Shown here: one piece after another, positions 46,980 to 56,387 of the stretch
How the letters are laid out: each line of letters begins with the position of its first letter
How positions within the stretch are numbered: position 1 is the first letter of the stretch
Origin: Spiroplasma sabaudiense Ar-1343
GTDB taxonomy: Bacteria; Bacillota_I; Bacilli_A; Mycoplasmatales; Mycoplasmataceae
DNA length: 64,000 bases
Direction of reading: 5' to 3'
NCBI RefSeq assembly: GCF_000565215.1
Contig: NZ_CP006934.1
Span: forward strand, 310,001-374,000
Notes under the pieces: model-generated
Told to the model about the DNA's origin: nothing
Seen by the model: the letters and a program-made list of their open reading frames with translations, nothing else
Database searches by the model: none
Position numbers and translations under genes: made by a program

Positions 46980-47672
46980 ATGAAATTTTTAACACCAAGA
47001 TTAATAACAGTTGCTAGTTTGATCAATGATGATGATGACATCATTGCGGATATAGGAACCGATCACGCCTACTTGCCAATTTATTTAGCAAAGGGACATA
47101 AAGTCGAATATGTATATGCAAGTGACATAAATAAAAAACCCTTTGAGACTGCCTTGCAAAATGTTAAAAATTTTGGGGTAAATAATATGATTGAGGTAAT
47201 TCATGGACCTGGAATTTCTTGAATAAAAGAACGCAGCAACCTGCAAATAGATTGTTGTGTAATCTCTGGAATGGGAAGTACTACAATTTTAGATATTCTA
47301 AAAGAAGACAATACAAAAATTAATTCCTATATTTTTTCTTCCAATACAAACGTTTTACCAATTCGTAGTTGAGTTAGAATGAACAAATATTTTATAGAGT
47401 CAGAAGTTCTTGTTGAAGATAATGATATTATCTATGAAATAATAAAGGTAAATAAATTTGCTGGCAAAAAAATTAGATCTTTAAGAGAGGAGTACTTCGG
47501 ACCTTTATTAATTAAAAATCGAAATAAATTGTTTATAGAAAAATGAGCAACAGAAGAAGAAAAATTAAATAAAATTTTAGTAAAGTTACCTAAAAATGAT
47601 TCAAAAATAAAAAAAATAAAAAAAGAATTAAAAATGATAAAAAAGCATACAAATAAAGAAATGAGAAAATAA
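46980..47672 (+). CDS. trmK: tRNA (adenine22-N1)-methyltransferase TrmK
   Basis: TrmK methylates A22 of tRNA. The 230-residue protein has the Rossmann SAM site IADIGTDHAYLPI, then a helical C-terminal domain ending in Lys-rich coil. It starts 1 base after rpoD and is followed directly by the NIF3 gene, the usual rpoD-trmK-NIF3 order in Firmicutes. A UGA-Trp follows residue 80. Confidence 0.88.
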
Positions 47673-48457
47673 ATGAAAACAGCTAAAATTATAAATTTTT
47701 TAAATGAAAAATTTAGCCCTAGTTTGGCAGCTGAATGAGATGCTTCTGGTTTTCAAATACAAGAAACATTTAGTACAGTTTCGAATGAAGAAATTACTAA
47801 GTTAATGATTTGCTTAGATTTGACAAAAGAAGCACTAGATTTTGCGATTGAAAATGATATCAAATTTATTATTTCTCGTCATCCCTTCATATTTAAAAGC
47901 ATTGATGAAGAAATGGAAAATCCTGAAAAAAACGAATGTACGCTAGAATTGTTGAAAATGAAATGCAAATTTATACAATTCACACAAATTATGATGCATC
48001 AAAAGAGCAATCTCTCAAGAATCTAATTGAACAACAATTTGATATTTCAGAAATAAAAAGGGTTGGGGAAACAGGCGAGGGATTTCATTTTATTTTGCAA
48101 AACCCGATTATCTTAAAAAATCTTTTAGACCAATTGAAAATAGTTTTTAATGTCAGAGATTTAAGAATAACAAAAAATAGTGACATTAATAGGAAAACAA
48201 TAGATTTTTATATTTGCACCGGGGCTGGAAGTTCTGTAATGTTTTACGAAAAAATGGAAAATAAAGTTTTCATTACTGGTGAGGGAAAGTGAAACGAAGT
48301 AATTTATGCTCAAGACAATAATAATGATTTAATATTGCTGGGTCACTATATGGAAAATTATTTTGTTAAAGATATTTTTAGCAAGCTCCAAGATGAATTT
48401 AGCAAAGAAGTTGAAATTATTGAATTTAATATTGGTAATGCTTGAAAAAAATATTAA
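47673..48457 (+). pseudogene. NIF3 family protein with a -1 frame change
   Basis: NIF3/YqfO family metal-binding protein. The first 87 codons are in one frame. The rest, including the HTNYD and LLGHYMEN motifs, is in the -1 frame and ends in Lys-Lys-Tyr. Joined, they give a 261-residue protein of normal family length. The change falls at A AAA AAC (47927-47933), in phase for -1 slippage. It could be programmed frameshifting, a true mutation or a sequencing error in the A run. The usual HH pair reads RH here, so one metal ligand seems lost. Confidence 0.8.
47927..47933 (+). promoter_or_regulatory. putative -1 slippery heptamer in NIF3 gene
   Basis: A AAA AAC positioned exactly in the zero frame, at the point where homology moves to the -1 frame. 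A possible 7-bp stem (GAATTGT at 47946 with ACAATTC at 47975) lies 12 bases downstream, a little further than the usual 5-9 bases. Confidence 0.45.
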
Positions 48458-49320
48458 AATTCTTCTAGAAACTTAATAACGCTCAATTGTAATATGCTTG
48501 GGGTGCTTGCCCCAGCTGTTACAGCAACACTTTTATATTTTTTAAGGATATCTTTATTGATATCCTCTTTACTTTGTATAAGAATTGCATCAATTCCAAT
48601 AGTTTTAGCAATTTCTACTAATTTATTACTATTGTTGCTACTTTTATCCCCAACAACAAAAAGAAGTTCAACATCATTTGGATTTAGTCTCAAAACAGCT
48701 TCTTGCCTTTCTAAGGTCGCATCGCATAAGTCATTTTTAAAAACAGCTTCTGGGAATTTAGACTTTATTTTATCATAAAGTTTTTTAGTATCAATTTTTG
48801 ATAAAGTGGTTTGGTTAGTAACCATAATTTTTAGAGAAGTTGTGGGCAAGTTATCTATATCTTCATCACAGGTAACAAGCGAAATTTTTTTGCTTAAGCT
48901 TGTTAAAGCGATTGTTTCTGGATGATTTTGTTTACCGATAAAAATTATTTTTCAATTTTTTGAAAGAAATTCGTTAATTAAATCCTCTGTTTTCAAAACT
49001 CACTCGCACTTTGTGTCTATTATAATTAGGTTTTTATTTTTCGCCTCTTCAATAACTTTTGGATCAGTGCCATGTGCTGAAAATATGACAACTTGATTTG
49101 CCTCGACTTCATTCAATAAATCCATTCTTGTTTTTTTGCTATCGTCTAGCAATATTACACCCAAATCCCTAAATTCTTGAACAATTTTATCATTGTGAAC
49201 TATTTTTCCGATCATATAAATTTTATTTTCTGGATAATCCTTTATTGCCTGCTTAGCCAACTTAATTGATTTGACTACACCCAAACAAAACCCTCTTGGA
49301 GTAACTCTTATCACCTTCAT
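48454..49320 (-). CDS. ispH: 4-hydroxy-3-methylbut-2-enyl diphosphate reductase
   Basis: IspH (LytB) is the last enzyme of the MEP isoprenoid pathway, an iron-sulfur protein making IPP and DMAPP. Its three cluster cysteines are C12 (RGFCLGV), C105 (DTKC) and C199 (LCDATLERQ), with H42 in the VHN motif. Length is 288, slightly short of E. coli. UGA-Trp codons join the halves. It is convergent with the NIF3 gene, overlapping it by 4 bases. No other MEP gene is in the window. Confidence 0.93.
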
Positions 49321-49347
49321 AAAATCACCGACAAACTATATTGAATA

Positions 49348-49391
49348 TTTTACTTTAAAATGTTTAAAAAACAATTTTTTTACTTTAAAAT
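49348..49391. repeat. direct repeat in the ispH/membrane-gene divergent region
   Basis: TTTTACTTTAAAAT occurs at 49348-49361 and again at 49378-49391, 30 bases apart, nearly three helical turns. It lies between the divergent starts of ispH and the following membrane protein and could be a pair of regulator sites. Confidence 0.45.
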
Positions 49392-49406
49392 ATTAGTGAG
49401 GTGTTT

Positions 49407-50078
49407 ATGTTTAAAAAATTTCTAATTGAATTAAGAACTAATAAAAAAATATCAAGAATTTTTTGAATTTTTTGAATTATGATATTTTTACTAGTTTTTT
49501 TGACAATCACCTGAAATGTTTCTGGAACTTTTGGAAATGGATTAAATGGATTTGCATTAGCTAGACATGGTGTTTATTTTATTTTTGTAAATAATGCCAG
49601 TCGGGCAAGTAAAGCGTATATAATAATGGGGGCAGTGGTAGCATATTTTCCATTGATTATTCTTTTTCCAATAATTTATTTTATGACTGCCAATTATCTT
49701 ATAAATTATAAAATAAAAAAACATTTCCCTCAAGTCATTAATTATTATCGTTGAAGCAAAATAGTCCACCTGTCTATCCTCTCAACTTTATTTTTTATAA
49801 TTGGTGCAATAATCACTACCGTAAATGGGGGCTCATTAAAGCCTTCAGAAAGTTACAAGGTATTATTATGAGCATTTAATCTTGAAAATTTAAATCTTCA
49901 TGTTGCTGGTATTGGAATGTGATTAGTTTATGTTGGAGGCGCCTTTTTAGGATTGGTTATTGTAACATGAATTATTTTCATAGGACTTGTCTTTGTATTT
50001 TCCAAAGCTTCAAGGCATTTTAAATTAAAAAAAGAAAATAAAAACTCAAACTCTTTGAATAAAGAAATTGAAAATTAA
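49407..50078 (+). CDS. four-segment membrane protein
   Basis: A 223-residue membrane protein with about four hydrophobic segments and a Lys/Asn-rich C-terminal tail. It contains about eight UGA-Trp codons and so has no long frame under the standard code. The ATG follows GTGAGGTG. It is divergent from ispH and ends 8 bases before the tRNA gene. No family recognised; no transporter motif seen. Confidence 0.7.
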
Positions 50079-50086
50079 CAATTATT

Positions 50087-50174
50087 GGAAAGTTGTCAGA
50101 GCGGCCGAATGAGGCGGTCTCGAAAACCGTTGTTTGTAAAAGAACCCAGGGTTCGAATCCCTGACTTTCCGCCA
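50087..50174 (+). tRNA. tRNA-Ser(CGA)
   Basis: An 88-base tRNA. Acceptor stem GGAAAGT pairs with ACTTTCC, followed by discriminator G and encoded CCA. The anticodon loop CTCGAAA gives anticodon CGA at 50121-50123 (codon UCG). A long variable arm, typical of tRNA-Ser, and the T-loop GTTCGAATC are present. Confidence 0.96.
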
Positions 50175-50198
50175 TTTTTAAAAAAAAGGAATTAAATT

Positions 50199-51143
50199 AT
50201 GAGAAAATTATTAAAAGTCTTATTGAGTTTTTGTTTTATAACTACAAGTACTTCTTCAACAATTTCTTGTTATTTTAATTCAAGAGATAAATTTTCTGAT
50301 GCTCAAAAAATTGCATCAGTTGCAAATATTACTGATAAAGATTTTCTAAATTCAAATCTAAAACTGCCAACGTACTTTTCAGCCAATTTACAGCGACAAT
50401 TAGATGATATGTTTTCAGAATTTTTTCAAGATAATAAAATAAATGTTGAAACCCAAGCGGCATTTGCAGTTAATTCTCCAGCAGGAGTTTTAGCCAATGA
50501 AGCTTTATATCAAATTTCAAAGAAGAATAGTAAATTATCTTGGGTATTTGAAAAAATCCGTCAACAAAGCTTACTGTTTGATTTTAAGAAGGCTGATGTA
50601 AATAACATTCAAGATTTGGTTGATAGCTTATTTGTGGATTTGGATAGTTGAATTATAAATGCTACTTTTCTTGATGAAAAATTACTTCCATGGGAATTGA
50701 AAGAGAAGAATCTTATATTAGAGGAAACTTATTCTAAGCCCAATAAAAATTTGAAAATTTTAGCAAATGAAGAACCAGAAGAACCCGAATTCATTTACTA
50801 TAATATTGATTTAAATCAAACCCCATTACCTAAATACGTTAGATTTAATGTGCTTGGCAAAATTCACTACAATGAAGACGGAACAGTTGATGAAAAACTT
50901 TCAAATCCAAGAGCAATCCAAAAGTCTGAAGAAGGAAATATATTAAAATTTGATGAAACCTATTTTTCAAGTGATTTTGGAGTGATCTCTCAAGGAATAA
51001 TCACAACGAGTAAACCATTTTTATTAAGTGACATCAATTTTGATATTGAAGGTGAGTACCACTTATCACCGATTACTCTTGATTATAGTGCAACTGTTTT
51101 TGATTTTTGAAATAATATTTCATTTATTGAACAAACTAGCTAA
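50199..51143 (+). CDS. lipoprotein
   Basis: A 314-residue predicted lipoprotein. The N-terminus has two basic residues, a hydrophobic core and a lipobox-like TISC with Cys 24, so it should be lipid-anchored outside the cell after signal peptidase II cleavage. The remainder is soluble, Asp/Glu/Asn-rich with predicted mixed structure. UGA-Trp codons fall near residues 151 and 304. Only the lipoprotein class is recognised. An AAAGG site precedes the ATG, and a hairpin terminator overlaps the stop. Confidence 0.8.
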
Positions 51144-51163
51144 CTCGGCGGTTTGTTTTTTTT
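51131..51163 (+). terminator. terminator after lipoprotein gene
   Basis: ACAAAC, a 14-base loop, GTTTGT, then a long T tract. The stem begins inside the last codons of the lipoprotein gene. Confidence 0.6.
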
Positions 51164-51205
51164 ATTTAACACTCCATTGAGTAATTTCTTTAAGTTCACT
51201 AAATA

Positions 51206-51214
51206 TGCTATAAT
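51206..51214 (+). promoter_or_regulatory. extended -10 promoter of helicase gene
   Basis: TGC followed by TATAAT, 25 bases before the ATG. The -35 is poor, as tolerated with an extended -10. Confidence 0.6.
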
Positions 51215-51238
51215 TTATCAAGTTGAAGAGGTGAAAAT

Positions 51239-52606
51239 ATGAGCTTTGAAAAATTTGGTTTTAAAAAATTTATAAATGATGCTTTAAAAAGCATTAATTT
51301 TTTAGAGCCAACCTCAATTCAAGATAAGGTAATTCCAAAAATTAAAAAATATAATAATATTGTTGCCCAAGCACATACAGGAACAGGAAAAACGCACGCC
51401 TTCTTATTGCCGATTTTAAATAACATAGATATTTTAGAAAAAAAAGTTCAAGCGGTAATTATTACTCCAACAAGAGAATTGGCTCGTCAAATTTATGCAA
51501 ATGTGAATGAAATATTAAATTTTAATTCTGAAATTACAAAAGCTTGTTTTATTGGTGGTCAAGATATTACAAAACAACAAGAGAGTCTCTCAAAAGTGCA
51601 GCCAATGGTTGTCGTTGGAACCCCATCAAGATTAAAAGAATTGTATGAAAATGGTTCATTGAAAATAACAACTACAAAATTTCTAGTAATTGATGAATTT
51701 GACATGATTTTTGATTTAGGATTTATCGAAGAAATTGACCTCCTTTTATCAAGAATTAATGAAAATGTTAATATTTCGCTTTTTTCAGCAACGCTGCCAA
51801 ATGAATTAAAACCATTTTTAGTTAAATATTTGAATAATGCCTTATTTATTGACGATTCTAAAAATAAACCATCAAACAAAAATATTGAGCACGCTTTGAT
51901 TTGAACTAAGAATAGAGAAAATCAAACAGTTTTTAACAATTTGATTTCTTCAATAAATCCATTTATTGTTATGATTTTTGTCAATCGAAAAGATCAGGTA
52001 AAAAATGTTGTTAGTTGACTAAAAGAATTGGATATTACAAATGTCGGGGAATTACATGCTGGACTTGATCCAAGGATGCGTTCAAGTATGCAAAAACGTA
52101 TCCAAAATAATGAGTTTAAATATATTGTTGCAACAGATATAGCGGCAAGAGGTTTGGATATTAATGGGGTTAGTCATGTTATTTCAATTGACTTGCCAAA
52201 TGATTTATCTTATTATATTCATCGTAGCGGTCGTACCGGAAGAAATAATTTTAATGGCCAAAGCTTTGTTTTGCATAACTCTGATAATCAAAATTCAATT
52301 GATGATCTAAGAAAAATTGGTGTTGAGTTTGTTAACTACAAGTTTATTGAAAACAAATTAGTTGAAACAACCATCAAAACAAAAAAACCAAAATTTTATA
52401 ACCCTAATTCCCCAGGTGAAATTGCATCTAAAAAGGTCGTAGCAAAATATAAAAAAGATAAGGTTAAACCAGGGTATAAAAAGAAACGCAAGGCCGAATT
52501 AGCTGAAATTAAACGAAAAATTCGTCGTGATCATATTAAAGAAAATATTTCAAAAATAAAGAAGGCAAAATATCAAAAACGTCGTGAAGAAATTTTTGAA
52601 GATTAA
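51239..52606 (+). CDS. DEAD-box RNA helicase
   Basis: A 455-residue DEAD-box helicase. Motifs in order: AHTGTGKT (I), PTRELA (Ia), VIDEFD (II), SAT (III), DIAARGLDI and HRSGRTGR (VI). Motif II reads DEFD instead of DEAD. The C-terminal ~90 residues are very basic and probably bind RNA. Three UGA-Trp codons join the two RecA-like halves. It likely acts in ribosome assembly or mRNA decay. It precedes the RavA-like gene by 30 bases. Confidence 0.92.
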
Positions 52607-52636
52607 TTGAACAAGAAAACAGGAGATTTTACAATT

Positions 52637-54118
52637 ATGAATATAAGCTTGAGAATTAAAAAATTAATTGAAGCAATTTCTTTTGAGGTTTTTGAAAAAG
52701 AAGAAATTTTTAAGTTATCAATGTTAGCAATGTTAGGTGGAGAATCAATCTTTCTTCTTGGAAAACCAGGGATTGCAAAATCTCTAATTTCAAGACGAGT
52801 TAAATTTGCATTAAGAGAAGGCAAAAATTTTGAATATTTAATGTCAAAATTTTCAACCCCAGAAGAAATTTATGGACCAATCAATATTAAAGAACTACAA
52901 GAGGGCCGTTATGTTAGAGTTATTGATGACTACCTACCTGCGGCTAATGTTGGATTTTTGGATGAAATTTGAAAAGCCGGACCAAGTATTCAAAACACCT
53001 TACTAACAATAATTAATGAGAAAATATTTAGAAATGGTGGACGCGACATTAAAGTGCCTCTAAACCTACTTATTTCAGCTTCAAATGAGCTTCCAACACC
53101 TGGAGAGGGTCTTGAAGCCTTGTATGATCGTTTTATTATTCGTTACATCGCTCATGGTTTAAAAAGTAAGGAAAACTTTGAAAAATTGCTAGCTGGAGAG
53201 TCTTCCCTTGATGTTGAGGTCGACCCGAATCTACAAATTGGCAATAGCGAATTGAGTAAATGACAGTCTGAAGCTCGTAAAGTTGTGTTATCACGCGAAA
53301 CTTTAGATTTTATTCATTATTTTAGAAATAAATTAACACAATCAACAGGAGGGAAAGCTTATATTTCAGACCGACGTTGAAAAAAAATCTCGGGTTTAAT
53401 CAAAACAAGTGCATACTTTAATGGTCGTAGTGAAACAGATTTACCAGATTTATTTTGTATTCCATATTGCATTTGAGATAACGAAGCTGAAGAGCAAGAA
53501 TATCGCAAAATTTTTAATACTGCTTTTTCAGAAAAATTCGGGCACGATTTTAGGGGGCAAAAGCATCAGTTGTTAAATCAAGTTGATGCATTAGCGGTGC
53601 AAATAAATCAAGTTGAAAGTCAGTTTTTAAGATTAACAATTTATGATTCACCATTTAAATCTAAAACCCAAGGAACTTATTATCGTATTTTAAACCCCTC
53701 AGGAAATGAACAATCAAAATATTTGTTTATTTCAGCTAGGGACTGAAATAAACTAGCAGCAGTTCCGGGAACCAGCTTAGAAGTTCCGGTATTCTTTGGA
53801 TCAAGCGAAACTCGTTATGAAGGAAGCAAAATTTCAGCAGTGCAATATCATAAGGCCAATCAGATTTACTTTATCGAGACTGATAAAAAGCTTTTTATTG
53901 AAAATGATAATGCTGGTGAGTATAATAAAGAAACCTTAAAATTGAACCAAAAAATGCAAGAATTAGAAAACGATGTAAAAGAAATTAGTTCAAATATGTA
54001 TAAAATTTATAAAAAATATGTAAATATGGATTGTATTTTCTTTGACCAGACTTATAATCGCGAAATAGCAATTGCCTTTGATGTGGATGTTGACCAAGTC
54101 AACGACTTACAAAGTTAA
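52637..54118 (+). CDS. RavA-like MoxR AAA+ ATPase
   Basis: A 493-residue MoxR-family AAA+ protein. Walker A is GKPGIAKS, Walker B GFLDEIW, sensor 1 SASNE and an arginine-finger candidate sits in LYDRF. A long C-terminal region of ~250 residues follows, including a coiled coil near residue 430-460. Both size and layout match E. coli RavA. The ATG chosen follows AGGAG at 12 bases; an earlier TTG lies right after the helicase stop. The vWA partner follows 19 bases later. Confidence 0.82.
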
Positions 54119-54137
54119 AAACTAAAAGGAGTTAGTG

Positions 54138-55769
54138 ATGAAGCCAAACACTATTCAAACTGAGGAATTAACACGCTTAGCAATCGAAAAATTAAAAGCT
54201 GAAGATTTGGACAACTCAATGTTTAAAGAATTTAAGGCCAAAAATAAGTCAGTTGCAAATCAATTTGATGATAAAATTAATGGTTTTTATAACGAAGCGA
54301 TGGAATCATCAGCAAAAACAATTAAACTACCTGAATTAATTAATGAAGAAATTAATTATTTTCATTATTTAACCCCGAAACTAAATTCGATGAACTTTGT
54401 TGAGAAGTTTAGTGTTATACGTAAAAAACTCGAACAATTTAATTCAACTTTCTTAAAAAAATTTGATGAAATCGTTAATAAGATTTTAAAGGATGATCTC
54501 AACCCTCAAATCGGATTAGAAGATTTTTTAAGTGCGTGAAATTTTATGCTGACAAAACGAGTTGTTGACTTTCGCTTAAAATCAATCCAGGACTTGCGCT
54601 TTAACTACCTGGTTAATGTTTATGAGTTAATTAAAAATTATACCAATTTTTCTAAGGCCCATAAATTACTAAAAGATACTTTTGAAGATGTTACAGAAAT
54701 TGAAGATCAAGATGTTATTGAAAATTTAGACACAATAAATAAATTTTCAGATTATCTCTATAAAGATAAATCAATTTTAAAGATTGCAGAAATTTTGGGA
54801 CGCTTAAATGGGGAAGATGATAAATTTGAGATTAACATTACCGAAAAATTGTCCTATTTTGAAACCGAAGTAAAATTACCGTATAATCCTGAAGAAATTG
54901 TTGGAATTACAGAGTCAAAAGATTTAGAACTTATTTTGCCAGCAGAATTGGGGTACTTATTTAATCCAGCCTTGGAAACAATTTTTTTTAAGAAATTCTC
55001 TGAAAATAAGTTACAAACATTTTTATTTCACAGTAAGGAAAAAATTACCGAAGAAGAATATATTGATGTTGAATACGAAGCTCCAATTCCATTAAAGCAA
55101 GGAAAATTTATTATTTGCGTTGATACTAGTATGTCTATGGAAGGTTCGGGAGAATTTATTGCCAAAGCCTTGGTTTTAGCAATCTGTAAGGTAGCCTTGA
55201 AGGATAAACGCGAAGTCGTTTTGATTAACTTCTCAGATGACCAAATTGCTGAAATTGAAATTAATCCCCATCAATTCCCAATTAAGAAAATTTTACAATT
55301 TTTGGCCAAGTCTTTTTATGGTGATACCAACGCTACACCAGCGTTTCAGTTGGCGATTAAAAAAATGTATAAAGAAGAGTGAAAACGTGGGGATTTATTA
55401 GTTATTTCAGATTTTATGGTTCAAGATTTATCGCCAAAATTACGTGATAATATTAAAACCCTAAAAGAGAATTATAATCGGTTCCACTCGGTTTTTATTG
55501 GTAATAGTCCAAATAAGGATTTTTTAGATATTTTTGAAAATAATATGTATTACGATCCAGATGACCCAAATGCAAGCGAACAAATAGTGAAGTCGCTCAA
55601 TTCAACACTGAGAAATTTAGATAATTTGACTCCTGAAAAACAAGAAGAATTAGCTAAAATTGATCAAGTGAATCAAGAACTTCGTTTAGCGGCCCAAGGT
55701 CGGGAAATCATTAAATCGAAGAAAAAACCAACTTCCAAATTGAAAGAGGATAATAAAAATGGAAATTAA
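54138..55769 (+). CDS. ViaA-like von Willebrand factor A protein
   Basis: A 543-residue protein with a helical N-terminal part (to about residue 310) and a C-terminal vWA domain. The MIDAS metal site is complete in outline: D329-TSMS, the Thr in GDTNATPAF, and the Asp in VISDF. Paired with the RavA-like ATPase upstream, it matches the RavA-ViaA or MoxR-vWA chaperone arrangement. The ATG 7 bases after AAAGGAG was preferred to a GTG one codon earlier. UGA-Trp codons occur at residue 134 and 415. The next gene overlaps its end by 11 bases. Confidence 0.82.
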
Positions 55770-56121
55770 AGAACGTTCAAACCGAATTCTTTTAATTATG
55801 AATTCTGGGGAAAATATAAAGGCAATTTTAAATGATGTTGTTTTTCAATACGGAATAATTGAGGCAACAATTTATGGCTTTGGTTACTGTAAAGAGATTG
55901 AATGGGGGACACTTGAAAAAGAAGATCCCATATTTTATAAAAAAAATTTTTTGAAAAAAACTGCAATTATTTCAAGTTTTAATGGTTCAATTACGGACCG
56001 AAATATTCATGTTCATATGTCAGGAATTGGAACCAATAATTTTATTTTTTCAGGTCATTTTATTTCCGCAATTTCAGGAGAAAACTTTTCAGTAACTCTG
56101 GATATTTTAAAAACAGAGTAA
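55759..56121 (+). CDS. PPC/DUF296 domain protein
   Basis: A 120-residue protein formed by one PPC (DUF296) domain: a GEN...L start, the IIEATIYGFGYC strand, the histidine motif HVHMSG, and GHFISA near the end. In archaea and bacteria such proteins are trimers, some with a metal site made of these histidines. Plant members bind AT-rich DNA, but here there is no AT-hook. It overlaps the ViaA-like gene by 11 bases, so the three are one operon. Confidence 0.75.
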   Translation: MEIKERSNRILLIMNSGENIKAILNDVVFQYGIIEATIYGFGYCKEIEWGTLEKEDPIFYKKNFLKKTAIISSFNGSITDRNIHVHMSGIGTNNFIFSGHFISAISGENFSVTLDILKTE

Positions 56122-56182
56122 AATATTTTATTTTAAAGGTAAATACTATTATAAGAGACATTTATTAGGGTGTTTATTAAAA

Positions 56183-56240
56183 AAAATGCTAATATTGTTG
56201 AATTACATTTCTAATTAAAATATAATCTAATTAGCATTTT
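56183..56240. promoter_or_regulatory. fib promoter bracketed by inverted repeat
   Basis: TTGAAT, 17 bases, TATAAT (56198-56226) lies between the arms of a perfect 11-bp inverted repeat, AAAATGCTAAT (56183) and ATTAGCATTTT (56230). The arms flank the -35 on one side and the predicted start site on the other. As RNA the repeat could also form a terminator for the upstream operon. Confidence 0.6.
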
Positions 56241-56244
56241 ATGT

Positions 56245-56387
56245 AAGACTATTAAAGTATACATAAAGAGCGATGAAGAAAAATGAGGTGCACAAAGATA
56301 ATGATAGGAATTATCTCAACAGCATACTTCACATTGAAAGACCGTCACGACATCAAGACTATTAAAAAGTACTGATGAAGAAATATG
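56245..56387 (+). repeat. imperfect direct repeat across fib 5'UTR and early codons
   Basis: AAGACTATTAAA (56245) followed by GATGAAGAAAAATG (56272) in the untranslated leader recurs in the gene as AAGACTATTAAA (56355) and GATGAAGAAATATG (56374). The gap between the parts differs by 8 bases. It looks like a decayed partial duplication of codons 19-29. Confidence 0.5.

Noticed and set aside
49557-49769. A small minus-strand frame within the membrane protein gene at 49.4-50.1 kb.
   Set aside because: The plus-strand frame, read with UGA as Trp, encodes a convincing multi-pass membrane protein with a ribosome site.
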